A DNA stretch of 5,658 nucleotides, from NCBI GenBank assembly GCA_013001485.1, contig JABDMN010000284.1:1-5658 (forward strand). Reading direction: 5' to 3'. Position 1 is the stretch's first letter; the number at the start of each line of letters is the position of its first letter. Source of the DNA: Acidimicrobiia bacterium (GTDB lineage: Bacteria; Actinomycetota; Acidimicrobiia; Spongiisociales; UBA5794). A program made the position numbers and the translations under genes. Positions 1 to 5,658 of the stretch are shown one piece after another. The notes below the pieces were generated by a model. That model saw nothing but the letters and a program-made list of their open reading frames with translations. It did not search any database and had not been told where the DNA came from.

Positions 1-984
1 GGTCGACAGAGTCAGGGCTGTCGCAGTGTCCACACCGGCAGCCACGAACCGCGACCGCTTCGAGGCCGGGAGCTCGGGCTGCACATTGCTGATCCTGCCC
101 CGCCAGTCGGCGTCGACATGGAGCGGAACGAGGTCGGGCTCCTGGAAGTAGCGGTAGTCCTCGGCTTCCTCTTTGGATCGGCCCGACACCGTTTTGCCCG
201 ACTGCTCGTTCCAGTGCCGGGTCTCCTGAATGACGGTCCCGCCCGACTCGACCAGTTCGGTCTGGCGGGCGACCTCGAAGTCGATCGAGCGGTGCAGGGA
301 CCGCAGCGAGTTGACGTTCTTCACCTCTGCCCGGGTGCCGAACTCCTCCTGCCCCACGGGGCGGATCGAGACGTTGACGTCGAATCGCATCCGACCCTCT
401 TCGAGCTTGGCATCAGACACGCCGAGCGCACGGATGATCTGCTGCAGCTCCTGGCCGTAGGCCCGGCCCTGGTCGGCGGTGCGGATGTCGGGTTCGCTCA
501 CGATCTCGACGAGCGGCACGCCGGACCGGTTGAAGTCGACAAGCGAATGCTCGGCGTCGTGGATACGGCCGCCACCGTCGCCGACATGGGTCGACTTGCC
601 CGTGTCCTCTTCCATGTGGACCCGGGTGATGCCGATGTGGTGGGGGCCGGCGTCGGTTTCGACGTCGAGATAACCGCCGACACACAAGGGCACGTCGTAC
701 TGAGAGATCTGGTAGTTCTTCGGGAGGTCCGGGTAGAAGTAGTTCTTGCGGTGAAACAGCGAGTGCTCGGTGATGTCACAGCCGAGGGCGAGGCCGATGG
801 CGATGATCCCGTCGATGGCGCTCTCGTTCGGAACCGGCATCGCCCCCGGAAGACCAAGACACACCGGACACACCCGGGTGTTGGGGGCATCCCCGAAGCT
901 GACCTCGCAGCCGCAGAACATCTTCGATGCCGTGAGCAGCTCGACATGGGTCTCGATGCCGATGACGGCTTCGTAGTCGGTCAT
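1..984 (-). CDS. gatB: Aspartyl/glutamyl-tRNA(Asn/Gln) amidotransferase subunit B (GatB), 3' end outside window
   Basis: GatB is the tRNA-binding and amidating subunit of cytoplasmic GatCAB. It activates the mischarged Glu (or Asp) on tRNA with ATP and adds ammonia delivered from GatA. Translating 984 to 1 gives 328 uninterrupted residues with no stop. The family is usually about 480-500 residues, so roughly the last 150 (helical and YqeY-like tRNA-binding tail) lie beyond the left edge. Visible blocks are the early GIETHVEL (9-16, with Glu11 and His13), a zinc-ribbon cysteine set Cys24, Cys26, Cys39 and Cys42 (FCGC, then CPVCLGLPG), [14 protein letters not shown] (79-92), HMEEDTGK (123-130), [13 protein letters not shown] (150-162), [13 protein letters not shown] (215-227) and YRYFQEPDL (277-285). 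The ATG overlaps the gatA stop as ATGA, and GIETHVEL begins at residue 9, which supports this start. Position 281 is Gln where many homologues, such as the mycobacterial protein as I recall it, have Pro. Identification is near certain; the cut is a window effect, not a broken gene. Confidence 0.97.
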   Translation of the reverse strand, partial: MTDYEAVIGIETHVELLTASKMFCGCEVSFGDAPNTRVCPVCLGLPGAMPVPNESAIDGIIAIGLALGCDITEHSLFHRKNYFYPDLPKNYQISQYDVPLCVGGYLDVETDAGPHHIGITRVHMEEDTGKSTHVGDGGGRIHDAEHSLVDFNRSGVPLVEIVSEPDIRTADQGRAYGQELQQIIRALGVSDAKLEEGRMRFDVNVSIRPVGQEEFGTRAEVKNVNSLRSLHRSIDFEVARQTELVESGGTVIQETRHWNEQSGKTVSGRSKEEAEDYRYFQEPDLVPLHVDADWRGRISNVQPELPASKRSRFVAAGVDTATALTLST

Positions 985-2465
985 GAGGGGAGGGTCACCT
1001 CGCTCGTGGCCAACGCCGCCCGTGCGGTGAAGCCGGCAAGACGCTCGATCTCGGCAGCGACACGGAACATCTCCCGTTCCCCCAGCGCCGGCGCCATCAC
1101 CTGCAGCCCGATCGGCAAGCCGGCCCCGTCGACTCCCACGGGCAGAGACATGCCGGGATCACCGGCGAGGTTGGACGGGATGGTGCACACGTCGGAGTAG
1201 TACATGGCCATGGGGTCGTCGGCCTTGGCGCCGATGGCGAACGCCGTGGTCGGGCTCGTAGGTGAAATGAGCACGTCGGCCTGCTGGTAGGCGGCCTCGA
1301 ACTCACGCCGCACCAGGGTCCGCACCCGCTGCGCCTGGCCGTAGAAGGCGTCGTAGTAGCCGGCGGACAGGGCGTAGGTGCCGAGCAGGATTCGACGACG
1401 CACCTCAGGGCCAAACCCCTCGGCGCGGCTCTTCGCCATCATCTCTTCTGTGGTGGAGCCTTCGACACGCAGCCCGTAGCGGACGCCGTCGAACCGGGCC
1501 AGGTTGGCGGAACACTCGGCCGGGGCGATCAGGTAGTAGGCGGACAGCGCGTATTCGGACGTCGGCATCGATACGTCGACGATCTCGGCTCCCGCATCGG
1601 ACAGCTTGTCGAGCATGGCTCGCATCGACGCCTGAACCTCGGCATCGATGGCATCGCCCATCAGCTCACGGACGACTCCGACTCGCATGCCCGCCACCCC
1701 GGTCTCGAGGTCGACCCCGAACTCGGGAACCTCACCGCGGTAGCTGGTGGCATCGTGGATGTCGTGCCCCGCAATGGCATCGAGCATCGCAACGCTGTCG
1801 CCGACGGTTCTGGTCAGCGGACCGATCTGGTCGAGTGAAGAAGCGAAAGCGACGAGGCCGTACCTACTGACCAGGCCGTAGGTGGGCTTCACGCCGACCA
1901 CGCCGCACAACGCAGCGGGCTGACGGATCGAGCCCCCGGTGTCCGAACCGAGTGCACCGAATGCGGAGCCGGCGGCTACAGCGGCAGCCGACCCTCCCGA
2001 GCTGCCGCCGGGGACGAGTTCGGGATCCCAGGGGTTGCGGGTCGGCCCGTAGGCAGAGTTCTCGGTGGACGAGCCCATGGCGAACTCGTCGAGGTTGGTC
2101 TTGCCTGCAATGACCGCACCGGCGACCCGGAGTCGATCGACCACTGTGGCGTCGTAGGGAGGCACGTAGCCGGCAAGGATCTGCGACGAGCAGGTGGTCT
2201 CGACGCCGCGGGTGCACATGTTGTCCTTGAGCGCAATGGGAATGCCGTGAAGCGGCCCGCGGTCCTCTCCGGCGGCGAGCTGCTCGTCGGCAGCCTGGGC
2301 AGCAGTCCGGGCTCCGTCACGATCAAGAGTCAGGTAGGCGTGGAGCTGGGCCTCGGTGGCCCCAGCGCGAGCCAGAACCGAGTCGAGCAAGTCGACGGAT
2401 GTGGTGCTGCCTGACCGCAGGGCGGCACCGGCTTCGGCGATCGTAAGGTCGGCGAGGTCGGTCAT
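981..2465 (-). CDS. gatA: Aspartyl/glutamyl-tRNA(Asn/Gln) amidotransferase subunit A (GatA), glutaminase
   Basis: GatA, an amidase-signature enzyme, hydrolyses glutamine (or asparagine) and channels the ammonia to GatB, so that GatCAB can turn Glu-tRNA(Gln) into Gln-tRNA(Gln) and Asp-tRNA(Asn) into Asn-tRNA(Asn). The protein has 494 residues, close to the usual 480-500. The Ser-cisSer-Lys triad is complete: Lys80 in PIALKDN, cis-Ser155 in the [11 protein letters not shown] glycine/serine loop (152-162), and nucleophile Ser179 in [11 protein letters not shown] (174-184). This matches the spacing in the well-studied Staphylococcus aureus enzyme. Downstream family blocks are [21 protein letters not shown] (starting at 193), [20 protein letters not shown] (356-375) and the C-terminal [13 protein letters not shown] (432-444). 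Arg358 and Asp425 are likely counterparts of the residues that hold the glutamine substrate (by family knowledge, not an alignment). The ATG overlaps the gatC stop by four bases (ATGA), and the gatA stop overlaps the gatB start the same way. Nothing suggests damage. Confidence 0.98.
   Translation of the reverse strand: MTDLADLTIAEAGAALRSGSTTSVDLLDSVLARAGATEAQLHAYLTLDRDGARTAAQAADEQLAAGEDRGPLHGIPIALKDNMCTRGVETTCSSQILAGYVPPYDATVVDRLRVAGAVIAGKTNLDEFAMGSSTENSAYGPTRNPWDPELVPGGSSGGSAAAVAAGSAFGALGSDTGGSIRQPAALCGVVGVKPTYGLVSRYGLVAFASSLDQIGPLTRTVGDSVAMLDAIAGHDIHDATSYRGEVPEFGVDLETGVAGMRVGVVRELMGDAIDAEVQASMRAMLDKLSDAGAEIVDVSMPTSEYALSAYYLIAPAECSANLARFDGVRYGLRVEGSTTEEMMAKSRAEGFGPEVRRRILLGTYALSAGYYDAFYGQAQRVRTLVRREFEAAYQQADVLISPTSPTTAFAIGAKADDPMAMYYSDVCTIPSNLAGDPGMSLPVGVDGAGLPIGLQVMAPALGEREMFRVAAEIERLAGFTARAALATSEVTLPS
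995..1001 (-). promoter_or_regulatory. Probable Shine-Dalgarno sequence for gatB, inside the end of gatA
   Basis: The minus strand reads GAGGTGA here, fully complementary to the 3' end of 16S rRNA. Ten bases separate it from the gatB ATG at 984-982, slightly long but usable. It lies in the last codons of gatA and, with the ATGA overlap, supports both the chosen gatB start and coupled translation. It also encodes part of the GatA C-terminus, so chance is possible. Confidence 0.45.
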
Positions 2466-2752
2466 TCCTCGTCCAGGATCCTGGGGACACGGAAGTAGCC
2501 GTCGATGGCGTCGGGCGCCTGCGACAGCACCTCTTCCCTGTCCAGTGATGGTGTCACTTCGTCGTCGCGAAATGAGTTGACCATCGGGATGGGATGGGAG
2601 GTGGGCGGCACGCCGTCGGTGGGCAGGGCCTGCACCTCGGCGGCGTGCTCGAGGATGTCGGTCAACTGCTCGCCGACCGTTGCCAGCTCCTCATCGGAGA
2701 GGGCGAGGCGGGCAAGACGAGCGACCTTGGCGATATCGATCTCAACGGGCAT
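2462..2752 (-). CDS. gatC: Aspartyl/glutamyl-tRNA(Asn/Gln) amidotransferase subunit C (GatC)
   Basis: GatC is the small subunit that wraps around GatA and the GatA-GatB interface and stabilises the amidotransferase; it has no catalytic site. The product is 96 residues, typical for the family (about 95-100). It opens with the usual [20 protein letters not shown] segment, has the helix [20 protein letters not shown] (21-40), and ends with the hallmark [11 protein letters not shown] (70-80) and GYFRVPRIL (85-93). I chose the ATG at 2752-2750 because family members normally begin two to five residues before this first helix. An in-frame GTG at 2770-2768 would add six residues (MGSIPP) but lacks a Shine-Dalgarno sequence and lies in a potential hairpin. 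The ATG also has no strong Shine-Dalgarno, only GGTGGG 13 bases upstream. The gene starts 35 bases after the upstream permease stop and overlaps gatA by four bases. Confidence 0.95.
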   Translation of the reverse strand: MPVEIDIAKVARLARLALSDEELATVGEQLTDILEHAAEVQALPTDGVPPTSHPIPMVNSFRDDEVTPSLDREEVLSQAPDAIDGYFRVPRILDEE

Positions 2753-2765
2753 CGGCGGGATGCTA

Positions 2766-2781
2766 CCCACCGCAGGGTGAG
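2766..2781 (-). other. Short inverted repeat in the gatC leader
   Basis: On the transcribed strand CTCACC and GGTGGG can pair as a six-base stem (one U-G wobble) around the loop CTGC. The 3' arm contains the only G-rich stretch upstream of the gatC ATG and also the alternative GTG start at 2770-2768, so folding would hide both. Stems this short arise often by chance in GC-rich DNA. There is no U-run, so it is not a typical intrinsic terminator. Confidence 0.35.
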
Positions 2782-2782
2782 G

Positions 2783-2795
2783 CCCGGTTACCGGG
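2783..2795 (-). other. Palindrome centred on the permease stop codon
   Basis: CCCGGTTACCGGG is a near-perfect palindrome. In the transcript it can form a five-base all-GC stem (CCCGG with CCGGG) whose three-base loop is exactly the UAA stop codon of the second permease. No U-run follows, so a Rho-independent terminator is unlikely. Its right arm overlaps another possible hairpin at 2792-2805 (CGGGT, loop CATC, ACCCG on the plus strand), and the two cannot form together. Function unknown; chance is a fair explanation. Confidence 0.35.
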
Positions 2796-3939
2796 TCATC
2801 ACCCGCCTGAACGTGAAGCCCGCGACGACGATGAGTGCCACACCTCCGGCGAGAAGCACTCCCACCTCGGGAAGAACATCGGTGAGGCCACCGTCGTGGC
2901 GGATGAGATCACTGAAGCCGTCCAGGGCCCAGGCGTGTGGGGTGACGTGGGCGACCGTCGTCATCGAGTCGGAGAACACCTCGAGCGGCACCATGCACCC
3001 GCCCAACGCGCCAAGGCCGAGACCGAGGAAGGTGCCGATCCCGCCGGCCTGCTCGTCGTTGCTGAAGAGCGAGCCCATGAGCATGCCGGCTCCGGTGCCC
3101 ACCAGCCCGAAAGCGATCACCAGGACCGAAGCTGCCAAGGGGTCGCCCCAGTCGACCCCGAAGGCGACGGCGGCGACGCCGATGATGAAGACCCCCTGCA
3201 CCATGGTGACGAAGAACCGGCCGAGAGTCTCCCCGGCGACGACGGTGGTGGCGCTGGTGGGCGTCGACAGCATGCGGCGAGACACTCCAAGACGCCGGGA
3301 CTGGATGAGGGCGGCGGATCCGGAGAGGGCCGTGACGAACATGAACAGCACGAGGTTCTGCGCCGCCCCGAGGTCGAACTGCCCGATGCTGGAAGACGAC
3401 ACCTCGCCGATGCGTTCCACCGCCACGCCATCGAGCGTCTCGACCGCGGTGGTTGCGGCTGCGAGGCCGGTTGCCTCGTCGCAGGCGCCCTGGTCACAGG
3501 CGAATTGGCCGGCCCGGACTATCGAGTCGAGGCGCGTCACCTCGGTGTTCACGAGGCTCTGAATCTCGAAGCCTCCCGTCCCGAGTGCTGCGAGGAACTG
3601 GACAGCGGCGGGGCTACCGGCACGAAGGTCGGCATCGAACCCGGCGGGGATGACGACTCCCGCCTCGAGCTCGTTCCTACGGATGTCGTCGCGCACCTGC
3701 TGCTCCGAGTCGGCGGCCGACACGTCGACGCCGTCGATCGCCTCGATAGCCGCAACGAGTTGCTGACTGAGGGCACCGTCGTCTTCCACGACGAGACCGA
3801 TCCGCGGTGTGAAACCTCCGCCGAACACGAGGCCGATGATCATCACCAGCAACAGAGGCAGGATGAAGACGAAGAAGATGTTGGTCCGTTCGCGGAACAG
3901 CCGAACGACGGAGTTCGTCGCGATCGTCAGCACCTTCAT
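2788..3939 (-). CDS. ABC-2 type transporter permease, second subunit (ABC2_membrane_3-like)
   Basis: This is a membrane subunit of an ABC exporter, expected to pair with the permease encoded just upstream and to be driven by the ATPase at the right edge. The 383-residue product has the classic layout: a short cytoplasmic N-terminus ending RLFRERTN (13-20), a first membrane helix at about 21-40 (FFVFILPLLLVMIIGLVFG), a large extracytoplasmic domain at about 41-190, then five more likely helices near 191-213, 235-260, 268-292, 296-318 and 356-377. PHAWALDGF (334-342) matches the conserved block before the last helix in this family. After helix 2 the usual ERDEGT-type cytoplasmic motif is replaced by QSRRLGVSRRMLSTPTS (213-229). 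Two cysteines, Cys148 and Cys153, lie in the external domain and Cys315 in a membrane region. Its ATG shares one base with the preceding stop (TGATG), implying coupled translation. Cargo could be a drug, lipid or other small molecule; the sequence does not decide. Confidence 0.88.
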   Translation of the reverse strand: MKVLTIATNSVVRLFRERTNIFFVFILPLLLVMIIGLVFGGGFTPRIGLVVEDDGALSQQLVAAIEAIDGVDVSAADSEQQVRDDIRRNELEAGVVIPAGFDADLRAGSPAAVQFLAALGTGGFEIQSLVNTEVTRLDSIVRAGQFACDQGACDEATGLAAATTAVETLDGVAVERIGEVSSSSIGQFDLGAAQNLVLFMFVTALSGSAALIQSRRLGVSRRMLSTPTSATTVVAGETLGRFFVTMVQGVFIIGVAAVAFGVDWGDPLAASVLVIAFGLVGTGAGMLMGSLFSNDEQAGGIGTFLGLGLGALGGCMVPLEVFSDSMTTVAHVTPHAWALDGFSDLIRHDGGLTDVLPEVGVLLAGGVALIVVAGFTFRRVMTR

Positions 3940-5126
3940 CAGGACAACACCATCTTTCGGGACAGCAGCAGCCCGATAGCTCCTGTGACCAGACCAAAGC
4001 CAACCGCAGCAAGTGCTGACGGGATCACTGCCGACACCGGGTCACCGGCCGTGAGCAGGTTGAAACCGTCCATCAGCCACCGGTGCGGTGCGATCCTGCT
4101 GACCAGCGAGAAGAACCCGGACGCCTGACTGACCGGGAAGAACGTGCCGCCCAGTAACCCGAGAACGACGGCGACGATGGCTGCGTAACCGCCGGCTTGC
4201 TCGGCGGTTCGGGCAAACGAGGCCACGAGTGCGGTGACGCCCATGGCAGCGATGACGCCAGCAACGATCAAGAGCAAAACTCCAACCGGATTCCCCCACT
4301 CGGCTCCCATGACCAGCGAGCTGGCGACCCACAGCACGATCATCGAGACCAGGCCGAGCACGAAAGCCGCGAGGAGCTTGCCGCCGACGATGGCGGCGCG
4401 TGGGATCGGGGCTGCGAGAAGGCGGGCCATCGTCCCCTCGTCACGCTCTGCGATGAGCCCGAGCACGCCGTATTGCACCGTGAAGAACACGAAGAAGACC
4501 GCCATGCCGATGGCGAAGTAGGTGGCAAGGTCGAAACCGTCGCCCTCGGCTTCGATGCCGACAACTGTCGCCAACGGTGTCCCACCCTGGGCGGCAACAA
4601 CCAGCTCAGGGATCCGAGCGGGGTCAGCCTCTCCCCCCTCTGTGACGAACACCGACGCCACCGAGAGCTGCACGGTGTTGATCTCGGAGGCAAAGCCCTG
4701 GGCAAGGGAGAGGGCGACCAGAGACGCGATCTGCTCGTCCGGGTTTGTGTACACGGTGAGTGTCGAGGCGCCACCGCTCCGGGCGGCAGCCGAGAACCCG
4801 GAAGGAATGGCGATGGCCGACGGGAAACCGTCAGCGACCCGGTCCGACGCCTCCTGGGCGCTCGCCGCAGTCTCGATCGAGACGATCTCGTCCCGTTCGA
4901 GCTCGTCGAGGAAGTCGACGAAGGCTGTGGCGATCTCCCCGCCGTCATTGTCGACAACGATGATCTCGGTGACGAAGCCGGCACCCTCGCCGCCTCCGGC
5001 GCCACCGATCGTGGCGTTGAGGACGAACGCCAGCCCGAGTGGCACGATCACCGCGATGATCCAGGCGGACCGGTCGCGCAGTCGCTGCCGCAGATCCTTC
5101 ATCCCGATGGTGAACACAGCGCCCAC
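3939..5126 (-). CDS. ABC-2 type transporter permease, first subunit (ABC2_membrane_3-like)
   Basis: A membrane subunit of the same exporter, 395 residues. The cytoplasmic N-terminus carries MKDLRQRLRDRSAW (9-22), typical of ABC-2 permeases. A first helix at about 21-40 is followed by a glycine-rich turn (GGAGGGEGAG, 41-50) and an extracytoplasmic domain to about residue 200. Five further likely helices lie near 202-226, 246-272, 281-305, 312-332 and 366-388. The family's cytoplasmic motif is well kept as ERDEGTMARLLAAPIPR (227-243), as is PHRWLMDGF (347-355). The start is a GTG sharing one base with the ATPase stop (TAGTG). An in-frame ATG at 5102-5100 would drop eight residues, but the VFTIG segment before KDLRQ is family-like and the overlap favours GTG. 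The stop overlaps the next permease start by one base. The two permeases share layout but differ widely in sequence, suggesting a heterodimeric channel. Substrate unknown. Confidence 0.9.
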   Translation of the reverse strand: MGAVFTIGMKDLRQRLRDRSAWIIAVIVPLGLAFVLNATIGGAGGGEGAGFVTEIIVVDNDGGEIATAFVDFLDELERDEIVSIETAASAQEASDRVADGFPSAIAIPSGFSAAARSGGASTLTVYTNPDEQIASLVALSLAQGFASEINTVQLSVASVFVTEGGEADPARIPELVVAAQGGTPLATVVGIEAEGDGFDLATYFAIGMAVFFVFFTVQYGVLGLIAERDEGTMARLLAAPIPRAAIVGGKLLAAFVLGLVSMIVLWVASSLVMGAEWGNPVGVLLLIVAGVIAAMGVTALVASFARTAEQAGGYAAIVAVVLGLLGGTFFPVSQASGFFSLVSRIAPHRWLMDGFNLLTAGDPVSAVIPSALAAVGFGLVTGAIGLLLSRKMVLS

Positions 5127-5658
5127 TACTCGCGCAAGGCCTTTCCAGTCAGCTTGAGGAACACGGCCTCGAGGTCGGGCTCGACCACCTCGACTCCGTC
5201 GATCGAGGCACCAGCAGCCGAGACGGTGGAGAGGAGACTGGGGAGCTGTTGGCGGGCGTCGGCGACGACGATCTCGAGGTGGTGGTCGGTAGCGGTGGCC
5301 TTGTCGACGCCGGGCATGGTCTCGAGCGCCACGACCGCTGCCGGCAGGTCTCCGGACCCGGTTAGGTGCACCAGGTCGCGCTGACCGACGAGGGCCACCA
5401 GCTCGCGGCGGGTGCCCTCAGCGATCACTGTGCCCTCGTCGATGATGCCGACCCTGTCGCACAGCCGCTCAGCCTCCTCCATGTAGTGCGTGGTGTAGAG
5501 GACGGCCATCCCTGCTTCCCCCAGGTGCTCGACGCTGGAGAGGATGGCGTTTCGGCTCTGGGGATCGACTCCGACGGTTGGCTCGTCGAGGATGAGCAGC
5601 CGGGGGCGGTGCAGCAACCCGATGCCGATGTTGAGCCGGCGCTTCATCCCTCCCGAAT
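5126..5658 (-). CDS. ABC transporter ATP-binding protein, 5' part outside window (DrrA/NatA-like)
   Basis: This is the C-terminal part of the ATPase that powers the two permeases encoded downstream. The right edge cuts the gene: the first in-frame residues are Ser-Gly-Gly, followed by MKRRL, which together make the ABC signature SGGMKRR (5656-5636). The ATG at 5647 is therefore internal and not the start. Walker A and the Q-loop lie outside; members of this group are about 300-330 residues and 176 complete codons are visible. Walker B with its catalytic glutamate is LLILDEP (5599-5579), followed by the D-loop region VGVDPQSR, and the switch histidine is in YTTHYMEEAERLCDRVGIIDEG (His codon 5488-5486). 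The tail of about 85 residues, ending PDLEAVFLKLTGKALRE, resembles the C-terminal extension (DUF4162-like) common in DrrA-type exporter ATPases. Its TAG stop shares one base with the permease GTG. Drug or lipid export is usual in the family, but the cargo here is unknown. Confidence 0.94.
   Translation of the reverse strand, partial: SGGMKRRLNIGIGLLHRPRLLILDEPTVGVDPQSRNAILSSVEHLGEAGMAVLYTTHYMEEAERLCDRVGIIDEGTVIAEGTRRELVALVGQRDLVHLTGSGDLPAAVVALETMPGVDKATATDHHLEIVVADARQQLPSLLSTVSAAGASIDGVEVVEPDLEAVFLKLTGKALRE

Noticed and set aside
498..947. Minus-strand alternative frame of 149 codons within gatB (and similar ones at 413-685, 1097-1414, 1864-2217 and 1976-2326)
   Set aside because: These are other frames of gatB and gatA on the same strand; products are Arg/Ser/Pro-rich with no domains, and the true frames carry conserved motifs throughout.
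118..1200. 360-codon open frame on the plus strand
   Set aside because: It lies opposite gatB and the end of gatA, whose minus-strand products are unmistakable. Its product has no recognisable domain, and long antisense frames are expected opposite GC-rich genes with strong third-position bias.
2783..2795. The palindrome as an intrinsic terminator between the exporter and gatC
   Set aside because: The stem is only five base pairs with a three-base loop, and the transcript continues CCUCACCC instead of a U-run.
2594..4128. Two long overlapping plus-strand frames (2594-3562 and 2680-4128, up to 482 codons)
   Set aside because: Both are antisense to gatC and the permeases. The products are low-complexity, rich in Arg, Pro, Asp, His and Glu, with no family motif, while the opposite strand encodes clear six-helix permeases.
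4197..5384. 395-codon plus-strand frame
   Set aside because: Antisense to the first permease and the ATPase. The product is charged and low-complexity (many Asp, Glu, Arg, His), as expected for the mirror of a GC-rich hydrophobic gene.
5126..5647. A complete 173-residue ATPase starting at the ATG at 5647
   Set aside because: The codons just before it read Ser-Gly-Gly and complete the ABC signature SGGMKRR. The ATG is internal and the gene continues past the window edge with its Walker A part.

Overview
The window is a tightly packed block of six genes, all read from the minus strand, in a GC-rich genome (roughly two thirds G+C by eye, not counted). Both ends cut through a gene. The GatA and GatB sequences look actinobacterial (for example, GatB has an HVEL motif near its start followed by a KMFCGC segment). 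An uncultured or environmental actinobacterium, possibly of the class Acidimicrobiia, is my best guess, but the class is inference only.

In transcription order (right to left), the first half is an ABC-2 type exporter: the C-terminal part of an ATPase (5658-5126, start outside the window), then two related but non-identical six-helix permeases (5126-3939 and 3939-2788). Each stop codon shares one base with the next start (TAGTG, then TGATG), so the three products are very probably translationally coupled and form one exporter of the NatA/DrrA plus ABC2_membrane_3 kind. Its substrate cannot be read from the sequence.

After a gap of only 35 bases comes gatC-gatA-gatB (2752 to 1, gatB cut off at the left edge). 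It encodes the GatCAB amidotransferase, which makes Gln-tRNA(Gln) and/or Asn-tRNA(Asn) by amidating mischarged Glu-tRNA(Gln) and Asp-tRNA(Asn). Both junctions inside gatCAB are four-base ATGA overlaps. Catalytic residues are intact in GatA, and GatB has its four-cysteine zinc site and conserved family blocks.

The only non-coding stretch is the 35-base gap before gatC. With the end of the second permease gene it holds three short GC-rich inverted repeats, two of them mutually exclusive. I see no convincing promoter or terminator there, so read-through from the exporter genes into gatCAB is plausible. I found no RNA gene, mobile element, CRISPR array or clearly novel system. The window is essentially a housekeeping tRNA-amidation operon behind an exporter of unknown substrate.
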